Part shown: positions 21,001 through 32,544 of the stretch, in pieces
How positions within the stretch are numbered: the stretch's first letter is position 1
Layout of the letters: each line of letters begins with the position of its first letter
From: Lindgomyces ingoldianus
Lineage: Eukaryota > Ascomycota > Dothideomycetes > Pleosporales > Lindgomycetaceae
Length of the DNA stretch: 39,534 bases
Reading direction: 5' to 3'
NCBI RefSeq assembly: GCF_010093535.1
Contig: NW_022985166.1
Coordinates: 1,892,877 to 1,932,410, forward strand
Translations under genes and position numbers: made by a program
Notes under the pieces: model-generated
The model's input: only the letters and a program-made list of their open reading frames with translations
Database searches by the model: none
What the model was told of the DNA's origin: nothing

Positions 21001-23450
21001 CTGTAGTGTAGCTAAATACATCTTAGTACTAATAGTATTTAGATAGTAATTAGAGGTTTACTAATACTTTAGTTTTATATTTAGCATTTAACTATAAAGC
21101 TTACTTATCTTTAATTAACTGCTTAATTTTATAGATAAAAGTTAAAAAAAACATATTTTTTTTTATGTTAAAATAAAAAGCATTTACTAAAATTAGAGTA
21201 ATAGTAGCTAAATAGACCTTCTTTAGACCTGTTTTAGACTTCTTAATAAATAAGCAAAAAAATAATTTAAGTGTCTTTAGACTATAGATAATAGAAGATC
21301 TGTATAATTTTAGTAGCCTTAGTAAACTCTTAATGTAGTAGATTATTAGGCTATATAACTACTAAAATTAGTTCTTTTTTTATAGTGTGTTACATTATTT
21401 AATATCTAGCTTTACTTCTTTATTACGCGCAGGCTAGGTTAATTATATAAGTAAGAGTAGTAAAGGTTTATAAGTAAGCAGATATTTACTAGGCTATATA
21501 ATCTAATTTTTTTTTATATCTAAATAAAGTTTAAAATAACATAACTATTTAATGCTAATAATGTAATCTTAAAAGCTAAAGTTTATAATAATAAAAAAGT
21601 AGTTTTAGATACTTCTTTTATTAATTTACATATGTAGGTAGATATACTAGTAGATAAGAACTTAAATCTAATCTTAAAAGCCTTTAACTATAACTTTAAA
21701 TAGTAAGTGTTAGATAAAGATATAAAAGTATTAAGATAATAACTTAGTAGTTAGTAAGTTAATAAATAAAAAACTATAAGCGCTAGTATTAACTAAAAAA
21801 TTTAAATAAACTTTAATACTTTTTAAATATAAAATAGTAAAAACTTAGAAGTGTTTTCTTTTAAATAAGTATAATAAATTAATGTTTAATAAATTATACT
21901 TACTTAAGCTTAAAATAAAAAGTTTTTTTAAGTGTTGCTATTTTTTATTTAAAAGGCATCTAAATTAAAATTATTTATATTTATAAATTTTTTTTTAGAA
22001 TCTTACTGCTCTACCTTTATTTTTTATACTCTAAAGATAGAGTAGTTACTAGTAAAATGTTCTAGTTTTCTATAATTATAATAGTTACTAAGAGTTGTCT
22101 GTCTTTCTAAGGTAGGTGTCTAGCTAGATTGTCTATAAGTAACTAAGGTAAACTAAGGTACTAACAAAGGTGCAGGTTAAGGTGCACTAGAATAGTATAC
22201 TGCCTTAGATGTATTACTAGAAACTTTCTAAGACTAATCTATACTAGGTCTAATAGTAGACTGTTAGGTAAGATTAACAGTTTACTCTAAAATAGTAAAA
22301 GTATTTTTTTTTTTTATGTTAGAGGCTGTTAGGTAGGCTACTATAGTTTTAAAGAAGCTTTTTTAAGTGTACTTAAAACCTAAGTTTAGTACTTTTAAGC
22401 TAAGTAGTATTTTTTTTTATAAGTAAAAAAACTATTTTACTTTTAATACAGACCCTTTAACAGCAGCACTAATAAAGTAAGCTTTAAAGGTAAAAAATGC
22501 TTCTCTTTTACTTATCTTTAGAGTTTAAAATGCTTGTTACACCTCTATTTTTTTATTACTAGTAATAAAGTAAGTTTATAAAAGCTTAATTATTTCTTTT
22601 ATATTTTTAAACTAAAAGTAATTTAATTTAGCTAAGTATCTAGGCTCTAGGTATTTCTTTATAATACTAGCAGTGTATCTCTATACTAGCGCTATGCGTG
22701 CGCGCTTACTCTAATAGTAATCTACATTAATGTTAAGTTTATCTATAATAAAGGCTTACTATTATTTAAACATAGGTTTTTTACTATCTATAAAGTTTTT
22801 AATCTTAAGTGTGTGTTTAGTAAGGTAGCTTTAAAAAAGCTTAAAAGTGCCTAAAAAGTCTCTTACTATTAAAGTAGTAAAAGTAATTTAAAGCATTATT
22901 AAAAGTAATTTAGTAGTTAGTAAAGAATAATTAAAACTAATAGTTTTTAATCTAGTTAGCTGTTTAATTTATACTCTTAATTAAGTAACTTAGTTTTTAA
23001 AAGCTATGCTACTAAAGTTTAACTCTAAATTTAGAAAGTTTTTAGCTTTAAGTCCTATAAAAAAAGGTTTAGCTATTAAAGTTAGTAGTAGTTTAGTTTT
23101 AAAAGTAAGCATTTTACCTTAGCTGTAGCTAGAATAGGTTACAGTCTTTATAATAAGATCTAATAGTAGTTAAAAGTTAGGCATTAGTAGTTGTCCTTAA
23201 TTCTAATAAGTTATTAGTAGTCTTTAAGTTTTTACTTTAGCATACTTTTTATAACTTTTTTAAAGGTAATCTTAATTATAGGGGATAGAAAGTTCTAAAC
23301 TTAAAAGCTTTAGTTAATAAAAGGTCTCTAAAATTCTATTTATACTAACTAAATAATTTAATGTAACAGTGTGTAAAAACTATAACTTAAACTAAATTAA
23401 ACACTTTTTAAAGTTAGACATAGTTAAATAAATAATTAATGTAATATTAT
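18061..23450 (-). pseudogene. E gag-pol, RIP-inactivated
   Basis: On the - strand a CCHC knuckle lies at 22042-22083 with all three Cys changed to Tyr and His kept (YYNYRKLEHFTSNY). A possible protease motif is near 21520-21557 (NSYVILNFI; uncertain). RT is near 20456-20900, with YFNNILIYF at 20456-20482, both catalytic Asp now Asn. An integrase segment near 18905-18945 reads IKDFSLYLV, resembling the DRG.QF block with Asp kept. A chromodomain lies at about 18070-18245 (KVKKILASKLY ... LKYQVKQVKHNSNLV). Knuckle and RT are not in the same frame. Gag lies towards 23450. The reading is broken everywhere by TAA/TAG. Confidence 0.82.
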
Positions 23451-23491
23451 TAATAAAGCTATTACTAGTAAAAGTAAGTTTTCTAATATAA

Positions 23492-23781
23492 TATAACAGC
23501 GCAGGCAAGATAATAAGTCTAAATGCAGTATAAATCTACTTAGAGGCATATAAGAGTGCGTAGGGACTTAGAGACCTAGGAATACTAATAACACCTATAG
23601 GCCTTGTACATAGGATATTAGAAAACTACTAAGCTAGCTACAGGGGCAAGGTGCGACTAAATACATAAGGGAATAGGGGCAACTGCAGGGGACTAGGTCA
23701 AGTCATAGTCAGGGCCGATACAGGGACCCTTCGGATAGGATCTGAGCGACCTGAGATGGAACGATTTGTAGAATTGTTACA
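23492..23781 (-). repeat. 5' LTR of E
   Basis: This 290-bp LTR starts with TATAACAGCGC (mutated from TGTAACAGCGC) and ends GAATTGTTACA. The inner part is mutated; the outer ~100 bp are clean (GGATCTGAGCGACCTGAG). TSD TAAAG follows at 23782-23786. Confidence 0.92.
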
Positions 23782-23786
23782 TAAAG

Positions 23787-23791
23787 TACAT
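23787..23791. repeat. Last 5 bp of D2 right TIR
   Basis: TACAT completes the right end of D2 after the E insertion. The TA target duplicate follows at 23792-23793. Joining 16589 to 23787 restores ATAAAGTACAT, the counterpart of ATGAAGTACGT at the other end. Confidence 0.75.
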
Positions 23792-23793
23792 TA

Positions 23794-24214
23794 AATAGTT
23801 TACTAACTTTTATAGTTAAAGTGTTTAAGAAAGTTTTAAAGAGAGCAGTAATAATTATGTATAAGCTAGTGTTAGTGTAACAGGAAATTACTAAGCTTTA
23901 AGCAGCTAATAAGGCTGCTATGTGACATAAATTACATAAAAGAAAGCAAATTAAAGTAAAAAAGACCTTAATAATTTAAGAAGGCCTATGCTTAACAGCT
24001 CTAAAGGAGTTTAAAGCGCGCAGTAACAGGAAGAAGGCAAAGAAGCAGGTGTAAGCTAAAGTAGGTAAGCTATTCTAAAGGCGCTGTAAATAGTGTAATT
24101 AGACTAGGCATAACACATAAACATATAAGCAAGAAGTAGAAGTAGTATCTAAATAATATTCTAAGCTGTACTGTACTATATAGTGCTAGAGCAGGTTGTT
24201 ATAGGCTATAATAG
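23794..24214 (+). pseudogene. D1 fragment 3: pogo-like transposase C-terminus with zinc knuckle
   Basis: This continues D1 after D2 and mirrors 14806-15230. It encodes the basic, coiled C-terminal part and the zinc knuckle at 24085-24126, in which the last Cys is now Tyr. Stops are TAG/TAA at Gln-like positions. The frame is cut by A2 (TSD AATAG at 24210-24214), just short of its natural end. Confidence 0.82.
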
Positions 24215-24532
24215 TGTCACGGTATCCTCCCCGGATTCCAGACATAACTGTATTAGACGCGTACTAGAGTATTATTAGTGCACGTCTAACACAAACACAA
24301 CACAACATAGATATAAACTTAAGCATAAACTGCTTTAACACTAACTAAACTTAAAACAGGCTTAATTTATACTTAAAGCGCTTAGACTTCTAAGCTAAGT
24401 ATTTAATTACTAATTTTCTTCTAAACCTTCCTGTTCCTTACATAATGTCTTGTACCTACTATAATACCTTACATAGTAATTAAACTAGACCTCTGTAAAG
24501 CTCTATAACCTTACTTATACATAATTATAACA
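24215..24532 (+). repeat. 5' LTR of A2
   Basis: This 318-bp LTR starts TGTCACGGTATCCTCCCC (clean) and ends ATAATTATAACA (mutated). Its partner at 37177 starts TGTTACAGTATCC and ends clean (GCACAATCGTGACA). Confidence 0.93.
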
Positions 24533-24560
24533 TTATGTTGTATTAAAACTTTAGCTAAGA

Positions 24561-24929
24561 ATAGCTTCTAAATTTAATCTAATAAGCTTAGTACTTGCAT
24601 AACTTTAAGCTATTAAAGTAAGCTAAGAAGCTTTTTAAAAAGCACTTACTTTATAAGAAAGCTACTACATTGCAAACTTAAAAGCTCTTTAAAAAGACTT
24701 TAAAAAACAGCTTTGCGTTGTTAAGCAGTCTGTTTCTACCTTAACTTCTATTATAGTAGTAGGAACTAAGAACTTACTAGCCTTAAAGCCTACCTAGAAG
24801 TCTAGAGATAGCTTAACTCCCTTTTATCTAACACTGCCTATAACCTGTAACTTCTCTAACTTAGTAATAAAATCTAACTAACTCTTTAATCCCCTGCTGT
24901 TTAACAAAAAATAAAAAAACCTACCTTCC
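24561..24929 (+). pseudogene. A2 gag, N-terminal part
   Basis: The frame starting at 24561 (ATA, probably a former ATG, then GCT TCT AAA) has few stops. It joins, across the B2 insertion, the frame that carries the zinc knuckle at 33112. Recognisable Gag-like text includes QLCVVKQSVSTLTS and SLTPFYLTLPITCNFSNL. The distance from the LTR to this start is 28 bases. The frame beginning at ATG 24535 is an alternative, but it has more stops and does not join the knuckle frame. Confidence 0.65.
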
Positions 24930-25519
24930 TGTTACAATCCTTACTTCAGAGAAATGGTAATTTCTGAAGTACAACGGCCTATTTAATGTTAGTGGAGAGG
25001 GGATAAGAACTTAGCCAGATCAGGTGTACAGTCTGTTGAGCAGAGTGAGGGATAGTCAGAGTTTAGAAGGCAGGCTGTAGTTTGTCCCTATAGCTGTATA
25101 GGTAGCTAGGTGTTACTAGTTAAGTAGATAAGAGTTAGAGGTATATATGTTGCAAGATATACAAGGCAGCTTAATCCTCTTTAGAAAGGATTTAAGCTTC
25201 TTAGTTTATTATAAAGAATAAACTAAACATTAATTACAGCTTTCTAACTATAGTTAAGATTAAGACTATATACATAGGGTTTCCTGCAGTTGCGCGCAAT
25301 GCGCGCAATTCTTTTTCCTGCGCGCTAGAGCAAGCACTGCGCACATGTTCCTATTAGATAACGCATTCTGCTAAGCATTTGTCTATAAGGTAGAGCTATT
25401 CTTCCTCTGTTTAGTTATATAGTCTAGCAATAGCAGGGTTAACTGTTCCCTATTTAGTGTGTCTAAGGCTGTGTGCTATAGCAAGCTAAGTTATTACAGT
25501 CTGTTTGTTAGCTGTAACA
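24930..25519 (-). repeat. 3' LTR of B2
   Basis: This 590-bp LTR has a clean outer end (CAGAGAAATGGTAATTTCTG). The G+C inverted repeat TTGCGCGCAATGCGCGCAA is at 25290-25308. Just inside it, the + strand reads CAGGCTTCCCTTTTAG, a polypurine tract on the - strand. Confidence 0.93.
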
Positions 25520-25521
25520 CA

Positions 25522-28500
25522 CAGGCTTCCCTTTTAGTTAGTGTTCTTACTGTTACACTTTTTCTGCTGTAAGCATTAGTTTTTCTTTTTATCTAGTGTG
25601 TGTTCTTCTTTAAACGCTTAACATACACTTATCCTTTTTAACTATGCCTTATTAGTTGTCTTGCAAGTCCTTATCCTCCTGTTGTCTTTGCACTATAGCT
25701 TGTTTTAATCCTTTTTGCTGTACAAAAATGCGTCTGTGTAGTCCTTACTATTTAAATAATCTATCCTGTGTAATAACCTTGTTATTAGATAACTATGTAG
25801 AGTGCTTAAAAAAAGGGAGTTGCTGTAACACTTTTATTTCTAACACTTCTTAGAATTAGTTAGAGAAGGCGTAGAAAAGGCTACTTTAGAAAATTAAACT
25901 AGTTAAGAAGGAAAAGGAGAAGGAATGTAAAAAAGAGATTTATAAGCGTAAAGAGCACGTCTGTAAGCTTTGTTTATATGCTTCTTAGGCGTCACAGGCA
26001 AAGAAATAATTAAAAGTGTTAGAGAGTTAAAAGGCAAAATATCTAGAAGGAGACTTTTTATTGCTAGATAAGCTTAAAGCGCTTAAAGCAAAAGCAGCTA
26101 GTCTTCCTCTTTCTTAGCCTTTGTTAAAGGGTTGTAGGGTTCCTACATCACAGCTAGCTAATGCAGTAATAGTTTTAGTTAATAAAGATACTTTCTAGTT
26201 ACAGAAACTTTTACCTAAGTAGTTTAATTTAGGAAGCGCAAGTAATACTCCTATAGCGCCTTCTAGGCGTTCTACAGGTTTATAACAGGTTCCTAGGTGT
26301 TTTTGCAAGTTAGGTATCCTACCTACTTTATTAAGTAGTAATTTTCTTCCTTATCTAAGATCTTTTTAACTTTATATTTAAGTTCCTTTTTATCTTATCC
26401 TTAAGTTACTAATAGAATGTTTTTAGGTGCTAGCTTTAGCTTAGAAACATAGAACTACAGAAAGATTTTTATGTCTTTAAGTAATTTAAGCTTACATGCT
26501 TCTAGGCAAGTTTAGATAACTTTATAAAGTCTTATTTATTTTTTAGCTAGTTTTTATACTAGTTAAAGGTTTTTAAAGTTTATAGTATCTAAATATATAT
26601 AATTATAAAGATGTATTTCTAGGGCTGTTTATCTATGTTAATTTACTAAGGCTTTTATAGCTTTTATTGCAAGCTAAGCTTTCTTGCTTAGCTTTTAATG
26701 TATTTCTAGTAGTTATATTGTTTAGCTTAAGGCCTCTAGTAGGTCTGTTAGCTAGGTTCTAGAGAGTTTGTATCTATAGAGGTAGCTAAAATTTGCTTTA
26801 TATAGGGTTATTTTAGTTAAGGCAGACTGTGTAGTGTTAATAGCTAACTAGGCTATTAGCAACTATTTAGGCTAGTCTGTTTGTTTGTACAAGATGTATT
26901 TCTATAAGTACTTTTCTATCTCTGTGTTCATTCTCTCTGTCTGTCCATCTGTCTAGGGGTAAGAGGCTGTAGAGAGTTTGTGAGTTATCTTAAGGTGTTA
27001 AATTACAGTTGTCTAATATTTACTAGTAAAAAGCTTGTCTCTATCTAAGATAATAATCTATAGGCATCTATAAGTTATAAAAAGATTCTTCTTTATTTTA
27101 AACATAAATTTTTTTACTATTATGTTTTTCTCTGTTGCCTATGTAAGAATAAACTTTATAGTTTTATTAACTATTACTATAATTATGTTACAGAGTCTTT
27201 CTATTCTAGGTTTATAGGACAGTAGTAGTTCTATTATAAAGTCTATTGTTATTATAGTCTAAGGTTGTTTAAGTGCTGTAATTAGTTGCAGTTGTTTATA
27301 TAGTTTATGTCTTTAAAAGTTGTTTTTATTACATAGGTTGCATTTTTATAATACCTTAGTGCATAGGTCTTTTAGTTGCAGGATGTCTTTTAAGATTACT
27401 TCTTTTATTTTTCTTTAAAGTAATCCTATTCTAGGGTGTCTAAACATAGAGGCCTTATAGTATTCTTTAATAAGGTTTTTTTATCTTTATTCTGCTATTA
27501 TTAAGGAGCAGATTAGTCCTTCTAGTTCTAGTCTGTTATATACTAGACCTTAGTTAGTTTCCTTAAAGATCGCAAATTCTTCTATGTCTTCTCTATGTTT
27601 GTTAAAATAGTTAGGACGTCTTCTAAGGATATCTACTTATTAGTTACTGCTTTTAAGGACATGCTTAATAATAAAATTAAATTATACTAATTCTATTACT
27701 TATTATATGTGCATTAAAGAGAGCTTTTTTATTATTAAAAAAGTTACTAGGTTAGCGTAATTAGTGTAGATAACAAATTATTATTTAAGTTTTTACAGTT
27801 TAACTTTCTAATTCCTATAGGCGTTAATAATAGCTTTAAGCTCTTTGTCTAGTATAGTGTATTTTTGTTCTGCAGGAGCAAACTTTGCTAAATAGTATAC
27901 TACTAGGTGCTAGTAGCTGTTTTCTTGTTTTTATAAAAGGGCTGCTTCTTTAGCTTGTTTAAAGGCGTTAGTGTAGACTTTAGTTTTAAGAGTTAGGTTA
28001 TACATCTAGAGGACTAGATAACTAGTAATAGTCTTTTTTAATTTCTTAAAAAATTAGTATATTTTAGTTATCTATTAGAATTTGTGTAACGCTTTTTCCT
28101 TTGTTATAGCGTTAGTAAGTAGAAGCGCTGTTTTAGAGTAGTCCTTAATTATTCTTTATACATAGCCTGTTAGTCTAAGGAATCCTCTAATTTTAGTAAC
28201 AGATTTAGGTACAGGCTATTTAAGTACTTTAGTTATTTTCTTTAGATCTATTTTTATCTAATTCTAGTTTATAATAAATTCTAAATATTTAGTTTTTTAT
28301 ACGTTAAATTTGCATTTTTCTAGCTAGAGGTGTAGGCTGTATTGCCAGAGGCGTTCTAGCATAAGTTTTACCTTAGATATGTAATTGTCTTAGCTTTCTT
28401 TTATATACACTAGTATATTATTAAGGTATACAAGTACAAATATATTAAGGTATAAATTTAAGGCAGTGTTAATAACTCTTTAGAAGGTTATAAGTGCATT

Positions 28501-31500
28501 AGTAAGTCTAAAAAGCATAATAAGTAGTTTATATAATCTTTTTAGAGTTCTAAAAGTAGTTATCTATTTATGTCTTTATTTAATCCTTATTTTATTAAAT
28601 CTATTCTAGACATTAAATTTAGTAAAGTGCTTAGTTCCTTTTAATTAGTTTATAATATTCTAGATTATTAGAAGGGGGTACTAATCCCTTATAGTGTTAT
28701 TATTTAGAGTTTAGTAGTTCTAGCATACTCTTACTTTACTGTTCTTCTTTTTTACAAAGACTACTGCTAATGCTACTAGGCTGTTACTTTTACAAATATG
28801 TCCTTGCAATAGCATTCTGTCTACATATTCTTATAGTGCGTTTTTTTATGCCTTAGTTAATAGTTAAAGCTTATAGGCTTTTTGTTAAAGTTCTAGTTTA
28901 AGATTAATAGCGTAATCTTATAATTAGTAAGAGGGTAATTCTCTTAGATCTTCTAGAGTTTTAAACATGTCTTTATACTCCTTATATTCTTTTAGCAAGT
29001 TTTCTATTTTGTGCGCAATCCTATAAATTTTTATCTAGTTAAGGTCTTATTTTTTCTAGAGTTTTTTAAAGGATGTTTTTTCTAACTTTTTCTTTATTAA
29101 GCAGACTGCCTAGGCCTTTAGTTCTTAATAAGGGAATTTCTTTAGTTTTTCTTTTTTAGGGAAATATCTACTTCCTTCTTTTGCTTATCTATAAAAGGTG
29201 CATAAATTATTATAGCAGGCTAACCATATTATACAAGTGTAGTCCTGTTTTATTACTAGAGTTATAGTTTACTAGTTAATTATTAGGTTGTGTTTATAAA
29301 GCTAGTTATATTTTAGTATTACTTAGTACTTTTTTTTTAATAGTAAGATGTTAAAAGATATCTAGTTACTAGTTCCTTCTATATCTGTAATAAGCTTATA
29401 AGTTTTAAGTTATATTTATCCTACTCTATATTTAATTAATAAAGCGTCTGCTAGGGTTACCTTAAAAGGTTTTTTTTTACTTTTAAAAGGTATCTGTTTC
29501 TAATTAACCTACATAGAGTTAATTACTGTAAAGGTGCAACTACTGTTTATTAGCGTAAGGCCTGTCTATTCTTATTTTAAGCAAGTAAAGGTTATTTCTA
29601 TAGTTAGGCTTTTACCTAGTTCTTGTCCTACAGTAATAAAAGTTTAAAGTTTGTAGAGAATTTCTAGATAGTCTATACTATTATCTTTTTTTACTTTAAG
29701 GGCTTCTTCTTAGTAGCTTTTAATTTAGTTAGCTTATATTTTATATTCTTAATAACCTTATATTATGCATTCTGCTATAGTGCAGTGTTAGTCTTCTACT
29801 TTATAGTAATACAGCATCTAGTTATTTTGTTAATAGGCTCTTTACTAAAAGTAGTAGAATGCGTAATCTGCTTAGTTTTTACATTTTGTCTAAAGTTTCT
29901 GTTTGTGCGTAGTTCTAGTATTATAGTAGGCGCACTAAGGCATTTCACAGGTTAATGCTATTCTAGGGAGCGTGTTGTTTGCAAGTTCGCTTGCCTGTAT
30001 CCTATATAGCTACTAGCCAGCTCTGTGTTTAGTTAGCTAATGTTTTAGGTAATACTTGTTAACACATAAATACTAGTTATAAGGGTAATTCTTAAGGTTA
30101 TTCTAGACTAGTATTAGTTAAACCTGCGTCTATCTTAGGTATTCCTTTGTCTGTACTATTTATAAGGGGTAGCTTTAATATGTGTATTAGAACTTATTAT
30201 GTCTCTAACTTCTACATAGAATGCAGTATCTATTTTATTAGCAGACTTTTAGGTCCTTTTATGTAATTACTAGTGCTAGAGGGGGTGTGTTAGCTTTTTA
30301 GTTATAGGGTCTTAAAGTTGTTAAAGAAGTGCATTGCTAATTAAGGCCCTATCTTTTATTTAAGATTTTTTAAAACATTTTCTATTATTTCTTATTGTTT
30401 AAGACAGCATAGTGTGTTCTAGCAATTTCTTTAATTATACTGTAAGTGTCTACATTATTATTAATGTGTACTTTATATATTATCTTTTTATAGTTTTATA
30501 GGTTGTAGGTGTTACTACACTTCTAGCAGTTACTGTAGTTAAATTAGTATTATAGTTCTTAAGTAGAGATTCTAGTTATTAGCTGCCCTAAGGGAAATAG
30601 CTCTTTCTCTTTTTTTATGTTAGCAACATACATTATTGCTTACGTGTAGCCTTACTATCTTTTATAAGTAGCTGCTTATTCTAGTGCTTTAAATACTTTA
30701 TTATTATTCTAAACTTTAACTTTCTAGTATTCCCTTAGGCATCTATTAGATTTATAATTACTTTTACATTACTAGTAGAAGTTCTTATTTAGTCTGTCTA
30801 AAATTTTAGGTTCTGTTAGACCCTACTCTATATGTATTGCTTTTATAGTTAGTCTTTTATCTTTATTCTCCTAGTTACTAGAGTCTAGGCACTCTCTTCT
30901 ATAGTGTCCCACTTTTCTACAGTTAAGGCACGCTCTTTCTTTAAGCTATTTCTGTTATTCTGTACTTAGTAGCAGCCTTTTACCTATTTAAAACTTGCTC
31001 TTTTTCTTAGTTAAGCCTTATGTATATTTAGCATAACTAAGATCTATTAGTTTACTATTAAACTATTGCGTCTTCTTTTTCTTCTAGAATATTTCTAGTT
31101 TCTAGGGTGTTATGCTAGGGCGCTTCTTGTAAAGACGTTCCTAATGCTAATTATTGTACGTAGTCGCCCTTTTTACGTATTCTTTAAATTCCTCTAGTTT
31201 ACTATAATGCATAAATTTATCTTTAATTATATTAAATAGTCTATTATAGAACATCCTTTTAATAGCTGCTTTATTAGTCTATCTGCTAATAGCTAGTTAT
31301 TTGCAGAAGTGTGCTGCGTATAACTAGACAGTGCCTTTTCCTTGTTATAGGGTGTCTATCCTATTAACTGCTTTCTTTTTTTAGTTTACTTAGCTATAAA
31401 TTATTATAAAGGCTTGTTTAAAAGCATTTATGTTTTAAAAAATTTTTTAAGTGTAAATAAAAGAAACTTTTTTAGTTACTTTATGTTACATTTAATTATC

Positions 31501-31896
31501 TGCGTGTAGTTAAAACTAGATAGCTAGGGGTCCTTCTAGATAAAGTCTTATCTATAAAATTATTTCTTTGTCTGTTTAGAAAGCGCCCTTATTATACTGC
31601 ATGTACAAGTAGCATTAAGTAAAGAATAGCTTAAGGTTCTTAGCTGTGCTGTTAAATAGTTTAGGTAGAGCTAAGCATAGTAACTTTTTTAATTTAATGC
31701 TAGTTTTTTCTTTAGCAGCGTTACAGAGTTTAGCAACTTTTAAATAAAGGGCGTGTAGTTATTAAATATATAGCTGTTATTAAAGCTAGGTTTTAAGTGC
31801 TTTAATTTTTTAACAGAGATATTATATTTGTTAGCTATGTTTCTCCTTATTTCTAGACAAAGTTTTACTAGTGCTAGCTGCACTAGCTCCTGTTAT
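25522..31896 (-). pseudogene. B2 gag-pol, single reading frame, RIP-inactivated
   Basis: This is the same frame as B1 on the - strand, with no indel against it. The CCHC knuckle at 30889-30930 is intact here (CLNCRKVGHYRREC), unlike B1. The protease motif at 29518-29553 has its Asp changed to Asn (LINSSCTFTVI; B1 keeps Asp). RT is YLNN at 28402-28428, as in B1. The integrase TDGQTER block near 26932-26955 is kept. A chromodomain lies at about 26232-26385. A C-terminal extension at 25522-26222 runs in frame to the LTR. On the opposite strand a 65-codon frame (25656-25853) survives, at exactly the place of one in B1 (9899-10096). I regard it as a shadow of the sense frame. Confidence 0.87.
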
Positions 31897-31949
31897 ACTA
31901 ATGTTAAGGGAGGTGTAAGGTGCTATACTTTTAGAGAGGTAGTAATTAA

Positions 31950-32539
31950 TGTTATAATTTTTACTTTAAAAAAATAGTAATTTCTAAAGTACAACAGCCT
32001 ATTTAATGTTAGTAGAGAGGGGATAAAAACTTAGCTAGATTAGGTGTACAGTCTGTTAAGCAGAGTAAGGAATAGTTAGAGTTTAAAAGGCAGGCTGTAG
32101 TTTGTCCCTATAGCTGTATAAGTAGCTAGGTGTTACTAGTTAAGTAGACAAAAGTTAAAGGTATATATGTTGTAAGATATATAAGGCAGCTTAATCTTTT
32201 TTAGAAAAGATTTAAGCTTTTTAGTCTATTATAAAAAATAAACTAAACATTAATTACAGCCTTTTAACTATAGTTAAGATTAAGACTATATACATAGGGT
32301 TTCCTGCAGTTGCGCGCAATGCGCGCAATCCTTTTTCCTGCGCGCTAGAGCAAGCACTGCGCGCATGTTCCTATTAGATAACGCATTCTGCCAAGCATTT
32401 GTCTATAAGGTAGAGCCATTCTTCCTCTGTTTAGTTATATGGTCTAGCAATAGCAGGGTTAACTGTTCCCCATCTAGTGTGTCTAGGGCTGTGTGCCATA
32501 GCGAGCTGAGTCATTACAGTCTGTTTGTTAGCCGTAACA
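31950..32539 (-). repeat. 5' LTR of B2
   Basis: This 590-bp LTR has a mutated inner end (TGTTATAATTTTTACTTT) and a clean outer end (GTGCCATAGCGAGCTGAG). The G+C inverted repeat is at 32310-32328. Confidence 0.93.
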
Positions 32540-32544
32540 CTTCC

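Larger units (their letters stand above)
16590..23781 (-). mobile_element. Retrotransposon E (Ty3/Gypsy chromovirus), complete length, RIP-inactivated
   Basis: This element is 7,192 bp with 290-bp LTRs (16590-16879 and 23492-23781) and a TSD TAAAG (16585-16589 and 23782-23786). A polypurine tract lies inside the left LTR on the - strand, so the element points left. It has a gag zinc knuckle, protease, RT, integrase and chromodomain on the - strand. Only one copy is in this window, so RIP must have been triggered by copies elsewhere. It is inserted in the right TIR of D2. Confidence 0.93.
24930..32539 (-). mobile_element. Retrotransposon B2, second full-length copy of B, reverse orientation
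   Basis: This element is 7,610 bp with 590-bp LTRs (24930-25519 and 31950-32539) and a TSD CTTCC (24925-24929 and 32540-32544). It is inserted in A2 gag in opposite orientation to A2, at a different position from B1 in A1, so the two insertions are independent. It is generally less mutated than B1 in gag and near both ends. Confidence 0.95.
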
